Assembly (NCBI RefSeq): GCF_008933605.1
Contig: NZ_WBUS01000005.1
Span: 1 to 53,545, forward strand
DNA length: 53,545 nucleotides
Reading direction: 5' to 3'
Source of the DNA: Albidovulum sp.
GTDB taxonomy: Bacteria; Pseudomonadota; Alphaproteobacteria; Rhodobacterales; Rhodobacteraceae
Part shown: piece after piece, positions 39,088 to 47,720 of the stretch
Numbering within the stretch: the stretch's first letter is position 1
How the letters are laid out: each line of letters opens with the position of its first letter
Position numbers and translations under genes: made by a program
Notes under the pieces: model-generated
Database searches by the model: none
Seen by the model: the letters and a program-made list of their open reading frames with translations, nothing else
Told to the model about the DNA's origin: nothing

Positions 39088-39166
39088 GGCTGTCGCCTCG
39101 CAGCAATATAGTTCCTTTTCGGGCAACCTAATCGGAACAAAGTTGCGCGTCCAGATGCTGCGCTGC

Positions 39167-39202
39167 AAAAAGATCGGGCCGCAGTGCAGAAATGCGGCCC
39201 GA
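39167..39202 (-). terminator. Rho-independent terminator between secreted-protein gene and ecm
   Basis: Minus strand reads TCGGGCCGCA-TTTCTGCAC-TGCGGCCCGA-TCTTTTT: perfect 10-bp arms plus T-tract. Confidence 0.85.
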
Positions 39203-39210
39203 CCCGGTGG

Positions 39211-39840
39211 TCAGTTCGCGGCGAAGCAGTAAAGCAGCCCGTCGCCGCCCGTGCCGCGCAGCGCCTCGAGCCCACAGCCGCCGCGGGAGGAATGCGACGA
39301 GTTCCACGACTTCGCCGCATCCGAATCGTCCAGCCCCATGCGGTCGTGATGGCCGACCATGCCGGCCGCTTCCGCGGCGTCGCTGGTCCAGTCCTCGCAG
39401 GTCATGCCCGCGGCCACGGTACCGTCGGGCATCGAGCCGGTCAGGATGTCGTGGCGATTGGGCTCGTCGCCGCGGCCGTTGACCACCTCGCCCTTTTCGC
39501 TCAGCGCGGTTTCCTTGGTCAGATTGTTCTCGGCGCTGTGCAACTGGTCGACGCTTTCGGCGATGGTGACGCCCGCCGCGTTGACCCAGGGGCCGGCGCC
39601 GATGCGGTCGCGCGCGTTCTCCGTGCTGGTCGAGAGATAGGCGCGCCAGGTCTTGCCGGTGACGCCCGCCGCCTCTGCCAGCGCCGCGCAATGTGCGTCG
39701 GCCCCGGCTATGCCGCCGAAGTTGCCCCCCTGGCCGGGGCTCTCGCTCGTCACGAAGAAGCTCATCGTTGCGTCCTGTGCGAGCGCGGTCGAGGCGGCAA
39801 GGGTGAATGCTGCCGCGGTCATCGTTCTCAAGATCATCAT
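39211..39840 (-). CDS. Secreted protein, lectin/endostatin-fold-like, unknown function
   Basis: Signal peptide MMILRTMTAAAFTLAASTALAQ; SFFVTSESPGQGGNFGGIAGADAHCAALAEAAGVTGKTWRAYLSTS...CEDWTSD...HSSRGGCGLEALRGTGGDGLLYCFA. Confidence 0.85.
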   Translation of the reverse strand: MMILRTMTAAAFTLAASTALAQDATMSFFVTSESPGQGGNFGGIAGADAHCAALAEAAGVTGKTWRAYLSTSTENARDRIGAGPWVNAAGVTIAESVDQLHSAENNLTKETALSEKGEVVNGRGDEPNRHDILTGSMPDGTVAAGMTCEDWTSDAAEAAGMVGHHDRMGLDDSDAAKSWNSSHSSRGGCGLEALRGTGGDGLLYCFAAN

Positions 39841-39991
39841 GAAATCCTCCTGTTGGCGCTTATTGTGTCGCGTTCAGACGATCAGGGTAGCATGGCGCAC
39901 CGGGCCGGCTGCTCACGCATGCGTGAGATTTCCGGCCGCGGCCGACCCGCCGGCGATTTACCGCGCGGCGATTTTTTGCCACCGTCCGCGC

Positions 39992-41359
39992 ATGTTCCGA
40001 CCCGTGACGCTGCCCCTCTGGCTCTTCGTGCTGATCCTCGCCTTTGCCGGGGTCACCTTCGCGTCCCACTTCCTGTTTCCCTCCGTGCGCTGGTTCCTCA
40101 GGCGACGGATGGAGCGGGCGGTGGAGCGGCTCAACCGCCGACTCGCGCAGCCGATCCGGCCGTTCAAGCTGATGGCAAGGCCCGACATGATCGTGCGACT
40201 TGCCCACGACCCCAAGGTGGCGGAGGCCATCGCGGCCGAGGCGGCGGCGACAGGCGTGCCCGAGACGGTTCAGCTTGAGCGTGTCCGGCGCTATGCGCGC
40301 GAGATCGTGCCGGGCTTTTCCGCCACGGTGTATTTCGGCGTCGCCGCCCGAGCGGCCAAGTGGCTTGCGCGGCTTGTCTACCGGGTCGAGGTCGCGCCCT
40401 TCCACGCGATCGGGGACATCGGCAAGGAGGCAACCGTTGTCTTCGTGATGAACCACCGCTCCAACATGGATTACGTGCTCGTCACCTGGCTTGCCGCCGA
40501 CCGCTCGGCGCTCTCCTACGCGGTCGGCGAATGGGCGCGGGTCTGGCCGCTTTCGTGGCTCATCCGCGCCTCGGGCGCCTATTTCATCCGCCGCAAGTCG
40601 GCCAGCCCGCTCTACCGGCGCGTCCTTGCCCGCTATGTCCAGATGGCGACGGAGGAGGGCGTCGCGCAGGCGGTCTTCCCCGAGGGTGGCTTGTCGCTCG
40701 ACGGCCGGGTGGGCCGCCCCAAGCTCGGCATCCTTTCCTACATCGTCGCGGGTCACCGGCCTGGCGGGCGCGATGTCGTCTTCGTGCCGGTGTCGCTTGC
40801 CTACGACCGGGTGATCGAGGACCGCGTGCTGACCGCCGCCGCCGCCTCGGGAGAGCGGAGGTTCCGCGCCTCTCCGGGCGCTATTCTCCTCTTCCTCGGG
40901 CGCCAGTTGCGCAGGGTTCTGACCGGCCGTTTCCAGAAGTTCGGCACCGCCTCGGTCAACCTGGGCGAGCCCCTGTCGTTGTCGGACTTCCTCCGCCAGC
41001 CGCAGGATGACGTCACCGCGGCGCTCGCCGAGGAACTGATGCGGCGGATCGCGGCGAATGTTCCGGTCCTGCCGGTTCCGCTCACCTGCGCGGCGCTTGG
41101 GGCGCGCCGGGAGACGGACATCGGCGCGCTCACGGCCGAGGCCGCCCGCCTTGCCGCGGCTCTGGCGGGGCGCGGGGTGCGGCTGGAACTGCCTGGGGGC
41201 GACCCGGCCCGCGCCGTGGAGGCGGCGCTGGCGATTCTGACGCTTCGCAAGGTCGTCCGCCGCGACGGCGCGCGGCTCACGGTTCCGGCCCGCGATGCCG
41301 CCCTCGTCGAATTCTACGCCGCGCCCGTCGCGCAGCATCTTGCTGCGGCTGCGGCATAG
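39992..41359 (+). CDS. Glycerol-3-phosphate/1-acylglycerol-3-phosphate acyltransferase (PlsB/PlsC-like)
   Basis: NHRSNMDYVLVTWL (HX4D), RASGAYFIRRKSASPLYRRVLARYVQ, FPEGGLSLDGRVGRPKLGILSYI. Confidence 0.9.
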   Translation: MFRPVTLPLWLFVLILAFAGVTFASHFLFPSVRWFLRRRMERAVERLNRRLAQPIRPFKLMARPDMIVRLAHDPKVAEAIAAEAAATGVPETVQLERVRRYAREIVPGFSATVYFGVAARAAKWLARLVYRVEVAPFHAIGDIGKEATVVFVMNHRSNMDYVLVTWLAADRSALSYAVGEWARVWPLSWLIRASGAYFIRRKSASPLYRRVLARYVQMATEEGVAQAVFPEGGLSLDGRVGRPKLGILSYIVAGHRPGGRDVVFVPVSLAYDRVIEDRVLTAAAASGERRFRASPGAILLFLGRQLRRVLTGRFQKFGTASVNLGEPLSLSDFLRQPQDDVTAALAEELMRRIAANVPVLPVPLTCAALGARRETDIGALTAEAARLAAALAGRGVRLELPGGDPARAVEAALAILTLRKVVRRDGARLTVPARDAALVEFYAAPVAQHLAAAAA

Positions 41360-41479
41360 ACCTGGGCCGCGACACGCCCCGGTTTGTGTCGGGGAAAGCC
41401 GGCCGAGACATAAAATTACAAAACCGACCTGATGCGCTATTGCAATGTTGCGCGGCGGCACATATTCCTCCGGGGGAGC

Positions 41480-41501
41480 CCGCAACGATTCTGCGTTGCG
41501 G
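41480..41501. promoter_or_regulatory. Perfect inverted repeat in the ccr leader, candidate operator or 5'UTR hairpin
   Basis: CCGCAACG-ATTCTG-CGTTGCGG, 21 nt before the ccr ATG. Confidence 0.45.
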
Positions 41502-41522
41502 CAAGGACTGCAGGAGACGCCG

Positions 41523-42815
41523 ATGGCCCTTGACGTGAAGACCGAGATTGCGCCCTACGACGCGCCGGAGAAGGACCTCTACGAAATCGGCGAGATGCCG
41601 CCCCTCGGCTACGTGCCGAAGAAGATGTACGCATGGTCGATCCGCCGCGAACGCCACGGCGAGCCCGACACGGCGATGCAGGTCGAGGTCGTCGACACCT
41701 GGCAGATCGACAGCCAGGAGGTGCTGGTGCTCGTGATGGCGGCCGGCGTCAACTACAACGGCGTCTGGGCCGCGCTCGGCGTGCCGATCAGCCCCTTCGA
41801 TGGCCACAAGGCGCCCTATCACATCGCCGGCTCCGATGCCTCGGGCATCGTCTGGAAGGTCGGCGACAAGGTGAAACGCTGGAAGGTCGGCGACGAGGTG
41901 GTGATCCACTGCAACCAGGACGACGGCGACGACGAGGAATGCAACGGCGGCGACCCGATGTTCTCGCCCAGCCAGCGGATCTGGGGCTACGAGACGCCCG
42001 ACGGCTCGTTCGCGCAGTTCACCCGCGTGCAGGCGCAGCAGCTGATGCCGCGGCCAAAGCACCTGACCTGGGAAGAGGCTGCCTGCTACACGCTGACGCT
42101 GGCCACCGCCTACCGGATGCTCTTCGGCCACCGGCCGCATATCCTGAAGCCCGGCGACAACGTGCTCGTCTGGGGGGCCTCGGGCGGCCTCGGCTCCTAT
42201 GCGATCCAGCTCATCAACACGGCCGGTGCCAACGCCATCGGCGTCATCTCGGAAGAGGACAAGCGCGATTTCGTCATGGGCCTCGGCGCCAAAGGCGTGA
42301 TCAACCGCAAGAACTTCAACTGCTGGGGCCAGATGCCCAAGGTCAACACGCCCGAATACGCGGCCTGGTTCAAGGAGGCGCGCAAGTTCGGCGCGGCGAT
42401 CTGGGAGATCACCGGCAAGGGCAACAACGTCGACATGGTGTTCGAACACCCCGGCGAGGCGACCTTCCCGGTCTCGGTGTTCGTGGTCAAGCGGGGCGGC
42501 ATGGTGGTGATCTGCGCCGGCACCACGGGCTACAACCTGACCTTCGACGTGCGCTACCTGTGGATGCACCAGAAGCGCGTGCAGGGCAGTCACTTCGCCA
42601 ACCTCAAGCAGGCGGCGGCGGCCAACAAGCTGATGCTGGAACGCCGGCTCGACCCCTGCATGTCCGAGGTCTTCCCCTGGGCCGAGATTCCGGCGGCCCA
42701 CATGAAGATGCGCCGGAACGAGCACAAGCCCGGCAACATGGCGGTGCTGGTGCAGGCGCCGCGCACCGGGCTCCGGACCTTCGAGGACGCGCTGGAGGCC
42801 GGCCGGCCGCGCTGA
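41523..42815 (+). CDS. ccr: Crotonyl-CoA carboxylase/reductase
   Basis: MALDVKTEIAPYDAPEKDLYEIGEMPPLGYVPKKMYAWSIRRERHGEP; VLVWGASGGLGSYAIQL; GVINRKNFNCWGQMP; VFEHPGEATFPVSVFV. Confidence 0.96.
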   Translation: MALDVKTEIAPYDAPEKDLYEIGEMPPLGYVPKKMYAWSIRRERHGEPDTAMQVEVVDTWQIDSQEVLVLVMAAGVNYNGVWAALGVPISPFDGHKAPYHIAGSDASGIVWKVGDKVKRWKVGDEVVIHCNQDDGDDEECNGGDPMFSPSQRIWGYETPDGSFAQFTRVQAQQLMPRPKHLTWEEAACYTLTLATAYRMLFGHRPHILKPGDNVLVWGASGGLGSYAIQLINTAGANAIGVISEEDKRDFVMGLGAKGVINRKNFNCWGQMPKVNTPEYAAWFKEARKFGAAIWEITGKGNNVDMVFEHPGEATFPVSVFVVKRGGMVVICAGTTGYNLTFDVRYLWMHQKRVQGSHFANLKQAAAANKLMLERRLDPCMSEVFPWAEIPAAHMKMRRNEHKPGNMAVLVQAPRTGLRTFEDALEAGRPR

Positions 42816-43007
42816 AACGCTGCCCTGCCAGACGGGTCCGCGTTCCCGCAAGGGGCGCGGGCCTCAGCTTGCGCGCATTGCCTCCTGACGCTCCGCGCGG
42901 GGGCATCCCGTCACAGGCGGGGCTTGCAATTGCGCGACGGTGCTCTGAAGAATTGCCCCACGGGGTCGAGGTGCGGGGCGCATTCCTTCTGCCGGGCGAG
43001 GGCAAGC

Positions 43008-43211
43008 ATGCGATACGACTGGATACTGGATGTGCTGACCGATCTGCGGGCGTTTTCCCAGACCAACGGGCTGAAGACGTTGGCGACGCAGCTCGAGGAA
43101 ACCCTTCGCGTCGCCGAAACCGAGATCGTGCGACTGCGCGATGATCCGGGTGCCCTGCGCGTGGCGGACCCGGGTGGGACTGCGGGCGGTGCCCAGACAG
43201 GCGGCGGCTGA
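43008..43211 (+). CDS. Small conserved-looking hypothetical protein
   Basis: MRYDWILDVLTDLRAFSQTNGLKTLATQLEETLRVAETEIVRLRDD..., amphipathic, downstream of ccr. Confidence 0.6.
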   Translation: MRYDWILDVLTDLRAFSQTNGLKTLATQLEETLRVAETEIVRLRDDPGALRVADPGGTAGGAQTGGG

Positions 43212-43315
43212 GGCCCCCTGGCGCGGACCGGTCTTGCAGCCGCATCGGGGCGGGACATACCGCCACGGACCCATGCCGCTGGAAAGGGACGCATCCCCCC
43301 TGTAGGGTCGCGCCC

Positions 43316-44845
43316 ATGTCCGCCCCCGCGCTCAGATTTTCCCATGATCAGGCCGAAGCCTGGGACCGTGTCGCCGACGCCTTCGCAGGTGCCGGGATCG
43401 ACCTCCTGGAAGGCACGCTGCGCCCCGACGCGCCGGCGCGCGCGCAGGTGATGGCGGTCGTCGGCAAGGCCGGCTCGGGCAAGACCATGCTCCTTGCCGC
43501 GCTGGCGAAGGCGCTGGCGGAAGCCGGGGTGGACACGATCTCCGGCGACTACGAGGGCCGCCGCCGCAAGGACCGCCGCACGCTCGCGATCCTCGCTCCG
43601 ACCAACAAGGCGGCGAGCGTGCTGCGGAACCGGGGCGTTCCCGCCACGACGATCCACCGCATCCTCTACACGCCGGTCTACGATCCCGAATACGAGAAGA
43701 TCGCCGAATGGCTCGCCGGGCAGGGCGACCGGCCCGTGGTCGAGGGGCTGACGGACCTCGCGCTCGACCGGGCGAAGGCCTTCTACGATCAGGTGAAGTC
43801 GATCCCCGGCGCGCTCGCCGCTGCCGGGCTCCGCGGTTCGGACTTCATCCTCGGCTGGAAGCGGCGCGAGGATCCGCTCGACATCGGCTTCGTCGACGAG
43901 GCCTCGATGCTCGATGAACGCCAGCTCGAGGATCTGAAGGAGATCTTCCCCATGCTGATCCTCTTCGGCGATCCGGCCCAGCTTGCGCCCGTGGGCCAGT
44001 CGGGCGAGATGGTCTTCGACCGCCTGCCCGAGGCGCGCAAGCTCACGCTCCACCGAATCCACCGGCAGGAGGAAGACAACCCGATCCTCGACCTTGCCCA
44101 TGCGCTGGCCGATCCCGACCTGAGCTTCGAGGCCTTCGAGGCGATGGTGGCTGCGGCCGCGCGGCGCGACGACCGGGTGCGCTGGGCGGAACGGGTGGAT
44201 GCCGGGCTGATGGCTCGCTCCCCCGCGCTGGTCTGGCGCAACCAGACGCGCATCCGCCTGATCCAGGCCTTCCGCGCGGCCTACGGCGCGCCGCCCGACG
44301 AACTCCTGCCCGGCGAGCCCTTGATCTGCGACGGGATCGAGCTGCCGCTGAAGCATCGCAAGAAGCGCATCGACCTCGAGGCGCGGGGCCTCATCAAGGG
44401 GGCGCAGGTGATCTACCTAGGCCCGGGCAAGAAGCCGGGCTTCGCGCGGCTGCATGTCATCGGTGCCGAGGACCCGCAGGTTTCCGCCGCCTCGATCATC
44501 AAGATTGAGTTCCCGGACGAGGAAGAGCCGTTCATCCCCGCCGCCGCGACCATGGGCGCGGCTTTCCTGCATGGCGCGGCGGTGACGATCCACAAGGCGC
44601 AGGGGTCCCAGTGGGACGAGGTGCAGGTCTTCGCGCCCGACCTTTTCGTGGCCGCCCGGACGGGGCGGATGGAGGCGGGCATCCCGCTCTGGAAGCGCCT
44701 CGCCTATGTAGCCATCACCCGGGCCGAGACGCGGCTCCACTGGGTCGTGCGCAACCGCCTCGCGCGGCCGGCCCGTCCGCTGACCACCGACGACCTGCCG
44801 AGATCCGCCGGGCCCCTCGCGCTATCGGCCGGCGAGGAGGACTGA
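43316..44845 (+). CDS. RecD/Dda-like ATP-dependent DNA helicase
   Basis: Walker A VVGKAGSGKTMLL; DEASMLDERQL; FGDPAQLAPVGQSG; VTIHKAQGSQWDEVQVF; YVAITRAETRLHWV. Confidence 0.92.
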   Translation: MSAPALRFSHDQAEAWDRVADAFAGAGIDLLEGTLRPDAPARAQVMAVVGKAGSGKTMLLAALAKALAEAGVDTISGDYEGRRRKDRRTLAILAPTNKAASVLRNRGVPATTIHRILYTPVYDPEYEKIAEWLAGQGDRPVVEGLTDLALDRAKAFYDQVKSIPGALAAAGLRGSDFILGWKRREDPLDIGFVDEASMLDERQLEDLKEIFPMLILFGDPAQLAPVGQSGEMVFDRLPEARKLTLHRIHRQEEDNPILDLAHALADPDLSFEAFEAMVAAAARRDDRVRWAERVDAGLMARSPALVWRNQTRIRLIQAFRAAYGAPPDELLPGEPLICDGIELPLKHRKKRIDLEARGLIKGAQVIYLGPGKKPGFARLHVIGAEDPQVSAASIIKIEFPDEEEPFIPAAATMGAAFLHGAAVTIHKAQGSQWDEVQVFAPDLFVAARTGRMEAGIPLWKRLAYVAITRAETRLHWVVRNRLARPARPLTTDDLPRSAGPLALSAGEED

Positions 44846-44942
44846 TGGCACCTTCGCCGTCGCCCAAAACCCTCTCCTCCGGGGCATCCGCCGCTTTCCG
44901 TCGTGCGGCGGCCCCGCTAGTCTTGGCCGAAAGGAGGCCCCC

Positions 44943-45179
44943 ATGCGCTGCGTTTTCGTCCAGTTCCGTTGCCAGCCAGGCAAGACCTACGAGGTCGCGA
45001 ACGAGATATATGACCGCGAGGTCGTGTCCGAACTCTACTCGACCTCCGGCGAATACGACCTCATCGCCAAGGTCTACATCCCGGATGATGTCGACGTGGG
45101 CCACTGGCTCAACGACAAGCTCTTCGACATTCCCGGCATCGCCCGGACCTTGACGACGATGACCTTCCGGGCCTTCTGA
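44943..45179 (+). CDS. Stand-alone Lrp/AsnC ligand-binding (RAM) domain protein
   Basis: MRCVFVQFRCQPGKTYEVANEIYDREVVSELYSTSGEYDLIAKVYIPDDVDVGHWLNDKLFDIPGIARTLTTMTFRAF; no HTH. Confidence 0.85.
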   Translation: MRCVFVQFRCQPGKTYEVANEIYDREVVSELYSTSGEYDLIAKVYIPDDVDVGHWLNDKLFDIPGIARTLTTMTFRAF

Positions 45180-45180
45180 G

Positions 45181-45918
45181 ATGGCCCGGACCCTCGTCGT
45201 CACCGGTGCGAGCGCCGGGATCGGTCTTGCCGTTGCGGAACGATTCCTCGCCGAGGGCTGGAATGTCGCCCTGCTTGCCCGCCGGCGCGAACCGATGGCC
45301 GAGGCGGCGGCGGGTCGGCCCGAAGCCCTGCCCATCGCCTGCGACGTGACCGACCCCGCCGGGGTTGAGGCCGCCTTCGACGCCGTCATGCGCCGCTTTG
45401 GCCGGATCGACACTCTGTTCAACAACGCGGGCATTTCACGCCCGGCGGGTCTCATCGACGAGATTCCGCTGGCCGACTGGTTCGATACCGTCGCCGTGAA
45501 CCTCAACGGCATGTTCCTCGCGGCCCGCGCGGCCTTCGCCCGGATGCGGGCGCAAAGCCCACAGGGCGGACGGATCATCAACAACGGCTCGATCTCGGCC
45601 CATGCACCACGGCCGGGCTCCATTGCCTATACCTCGACGAAACACGCGATCACCGGGCTGACGAAGACGCTCGCCCTGGACGGGCGCCCCTTCGGGATCG
45701 CCGCCGGGCAGATCGACATCGGCAACGCCCGGACGGAGCTTGCCGCGAGGATGGAATCGGGCGTGCCGCAGGCCGACGGGTCCGTCCGGGCAGAGCCGAT
45801 GATGGACGCCGCGGAAGTTGCGGCGGCGGTCCTGCACATGGCGAGCCTGCCGCTGTCGACCAACGTCCTGTCGATGACGATCATGGCGACCAATATGCCT
45901 TTCGTCGGACGGGGATGA
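45181..45918 (+). CDS. SDR-family oxidoreductase
   Basis: TGASAGIGLAVAERF, NNAGISR, GSISAHAPRPGSIAYTSTKHAITGLTKTLALDGR. Confidence 0.94.
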   Translation: MARTLVVTGASAGIGLAVAERFLAEGWNVALLARRREPMAEAAAGRPEALPIACDVTDPAGVEAAFDAVMRRFGRIDTLFNNAGISRPAGLIDEIPLADWFDTVAVNLNGMFLAARAAFARMRAQSPQGGRIINNGSISAHAPRPGSIAYTSTKHAITGLTKTLALDGRPFGIAAGQIDIGNARTELAARMESGVPQADGSVRAEPMMDAAEVAAAVLHMASLPLSTNVLSMTIMATNMPFVGRG

Positions 45919-45922
45919 GACG

Positions 45923-46690
45923 TCAGCCGTTCCGCAGCAGGCGGAACGCGGTCGAGGCCGCCCAGCCCGCCAGCGCCGCGATGGCGAGCGCGAGGACGCC
46001 GTAGGCGGCGGGCTGGCGCTGCGCGAGGTCGTAGAGCCAACGCTCGAGCCCGACCTTTCGGACGTAGATGGCGGTCTCCGTCATTGCGACGACATGCCGA
46101 TCGCGGAGCAGGATGAACCGCGTCCGGTAGTCGCCCTCGACGAGGTTCGCGGGCAGGTCCACGTCGGTGCGGAAAAGCGTGTCCTCCGCCAGATTGACCG
46201 TGCCCTCGTGCAGGGAATAGAGCCCGTTCGCCTCGCGCACCCGGATGAGCGCCTCGGTGAAGGCCGGGCTGTCGGCGATGTCCTGCGGCGCCCCGACGGA
46301 GCGGATCATCTGCGGAACGGATATCTTTCGCCTGAGGTCCTCGGTTTGTGACAGGATCTGGTCGAGCGGGCCGGTCGTTGCCACGGCATAGAAGCTTGGC
46401 GCACGATCCACCTCGACCGAGGCGGTGTTGACCCAGATGCCGAAGGCGCGGGATTTGCGCCGCACCGTGATCGGCGTCGAGGGCCCTTCGACGGTGACGA
46501 TCACCTCCAGCCTGGAGTCGCTCGGTGCCGGTGCATCGCGCTTCACCGCACCATAGACGATGAGGTCCGATCCGTCGAAATTCGCCGTGATCGAGATCGC
46601 GCTCCGGCTGAGGCCGGCGACGACCTCCTCACCGGCCGCGACCGGGGCCGGGACGGCCAGAAGCGCGAGGAGAAGTGCGGCCACCCTCAT
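45923..46690 (-). CDS. TIGR02186-family membrane protein
   Basis: Signal peptide MRVAALLLALLAVPAPVAA; EEVVAGLSRSAISITANFDGSDLIVYGAVKRD; C-terminal TM; overlaps TauE-like gene. Confidence 0.85.
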   Translation of the reverse strand: MRVAALLLALLAVPAPVAAGEEVVAGLSRSAISITANFDGSDLIVYGAVKRDAPAPSDSRLEVIVTVEGPSTPITVRRKSRAFGIWVNTASVEVDRAPSFYAVATTGPLDQILSQTEDLRRKISVPQMIRSVGAPQDIADSPAFTEALIRVREANGLYSLHEGTVNLAEDTLFRTDVDLPANLVEGDYRTRFILLRDRHVVAMTETAIYVRKVGLERWLYDLAQRQPAAYGVLALAIAALAGWAASTAFRLLRNG

Positions 46691-47610
46691 GGCCGCCCCG
46701 CTGCTGAAATGGAATAGAGTTCGCGCGGCTCGATCAGGAGGTCGACGCCGAGCTTCAGGGCGACGCCGAGTACCAGAAGCGCCAGCAGGATGCGCAGTTG
46801 CTCCGCTTTCAGCCGCGCGCCGAACCGCGTGCCGACCTGTGCCCCGACAACGCCTCCGAGGATCAGGAGAAGCGCGAGCATCAGATCCACCGAGCGGTTG
46901 GTCCAGGCGTGCATGAAGGTGGTGAAGCCGGTGACGAAGATGATCTGGAAGAGCGAGGTGCCGATGACGACCTTGGTCGGCATGCCAAGAAGGTAGATCA
47001 TGGCCGGCACCATGATGAAGCCGCCGCCGACGCCCATGATCGCGGCCAGGACTCCGACGGCGATGCCGACGAGCACGGGGGGGATGACCGAAATGTACAG
47101 GCCCGAGGCGCGAAACTTCATCTTGAAGGGAAGCCGGTGGACCCAGAGGTGCTGGTGCCGCTTCACCGAGGGATGCGGCCCCGCTTTCCGCGCCCGTGCG
47201 ATGGCGCGAAGACTTTCCTGGAACATCAGCAGCCCGATCAGGCCGAGGAACACGACATAGGAAAGCTGCACGGCCAGGTCGATCTGGCCCAGACGGGACA
47301 AGAGATTGAAGGCCCATATCCCGAGTGCCGAGCCGATGAGGCCGCCGACGAGAAGCACGACCCCCATCCGCATGTCCACCGTGCGCCGCTTCAGATGCGC
47401 CAACACGCCCGAGACGGAGGAGGCGACGACCTGGTTCGCGCCGGTCGCGACCGCGACCGTGGGCGGGATGCCGATGAAGAACAGGAGCGGCGTGATGAGA
47501 AAGCCGCCGCCCACGCCGAAGAGCCCCGAGAGCACGCCCACCAGCCCGCCGATTCCGAACAGCATGAAGGCGTTGACCGAAACCTCCGCGATGGGCAGGT
47601 AGATCTGCAT
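46687..47610 (-). CDS. TauE/SafE-family sulfite/organosulfonate exporter-like permease
   Basis: GIGGLVGVLSGLFGVGGGFLITPLLFFIGIPPTVAVATGANQVVASS and internal repeat GVLAAIMGVGGGFIMVPAMIYLLGMPTKVVIGTSLFQ. Confidence 0.93.
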   Translation of the reverse strand: MQIYLPIAEVSVNAFMLFGIGGLVGVLSGLFGVGGGFLITPLLFFIGIPPTVAVATGANQVVASSVSGVLAHLKRRTVDMRMGVVLLVGGLIGSALGIWAFNLLSRLGQIDLAVQLSYVVFLGLIGLLMFQESLRAIARARKAGPHPSVKRHQHLWVHRLPFKMKFRASGLYISVIPPVLVGIAVGVLAAIMGVGGGFIMVPAMIYLLGMPTKVVIGTSLFQIIFVTGFTTFMHAWTNRSVDLMLALLLILGGVVGAQVGTRFGARLKAEQLRILLALLVLGVALKLGVDLLIEPRELYSISAAGRP

Positions 47611-47698
47611 CTCGTCGCCGTGTCCGATGAAAGCGCGCGCCTGAGACCAGTCTTGCCCCCCTCACGGGACGCTGTCAAACGCTTGCCGCCACAGCCGT

Positions 47699-47718
47699 GG
47701 GGCCAGTTCGCCGGCCCC
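47699..47718 (-). terminator. Possible hairpin terminator after the nucleoside ABC/PNP operon
   Basis: GGGGCC-AGTTCGCC-GGCCCC immediately downstream of the PNP stop. Confidence 0.35.
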
Positions 47719-47720
47719 GC

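Noticed and set aside
45923-47665. 580-aa minus-strand fusion ORF
   Set aside because: Only the C-terminal part (from M at 46690) is the TIGR02186 protein; upstream is an out-of-frame reading of the TauE-like gene.
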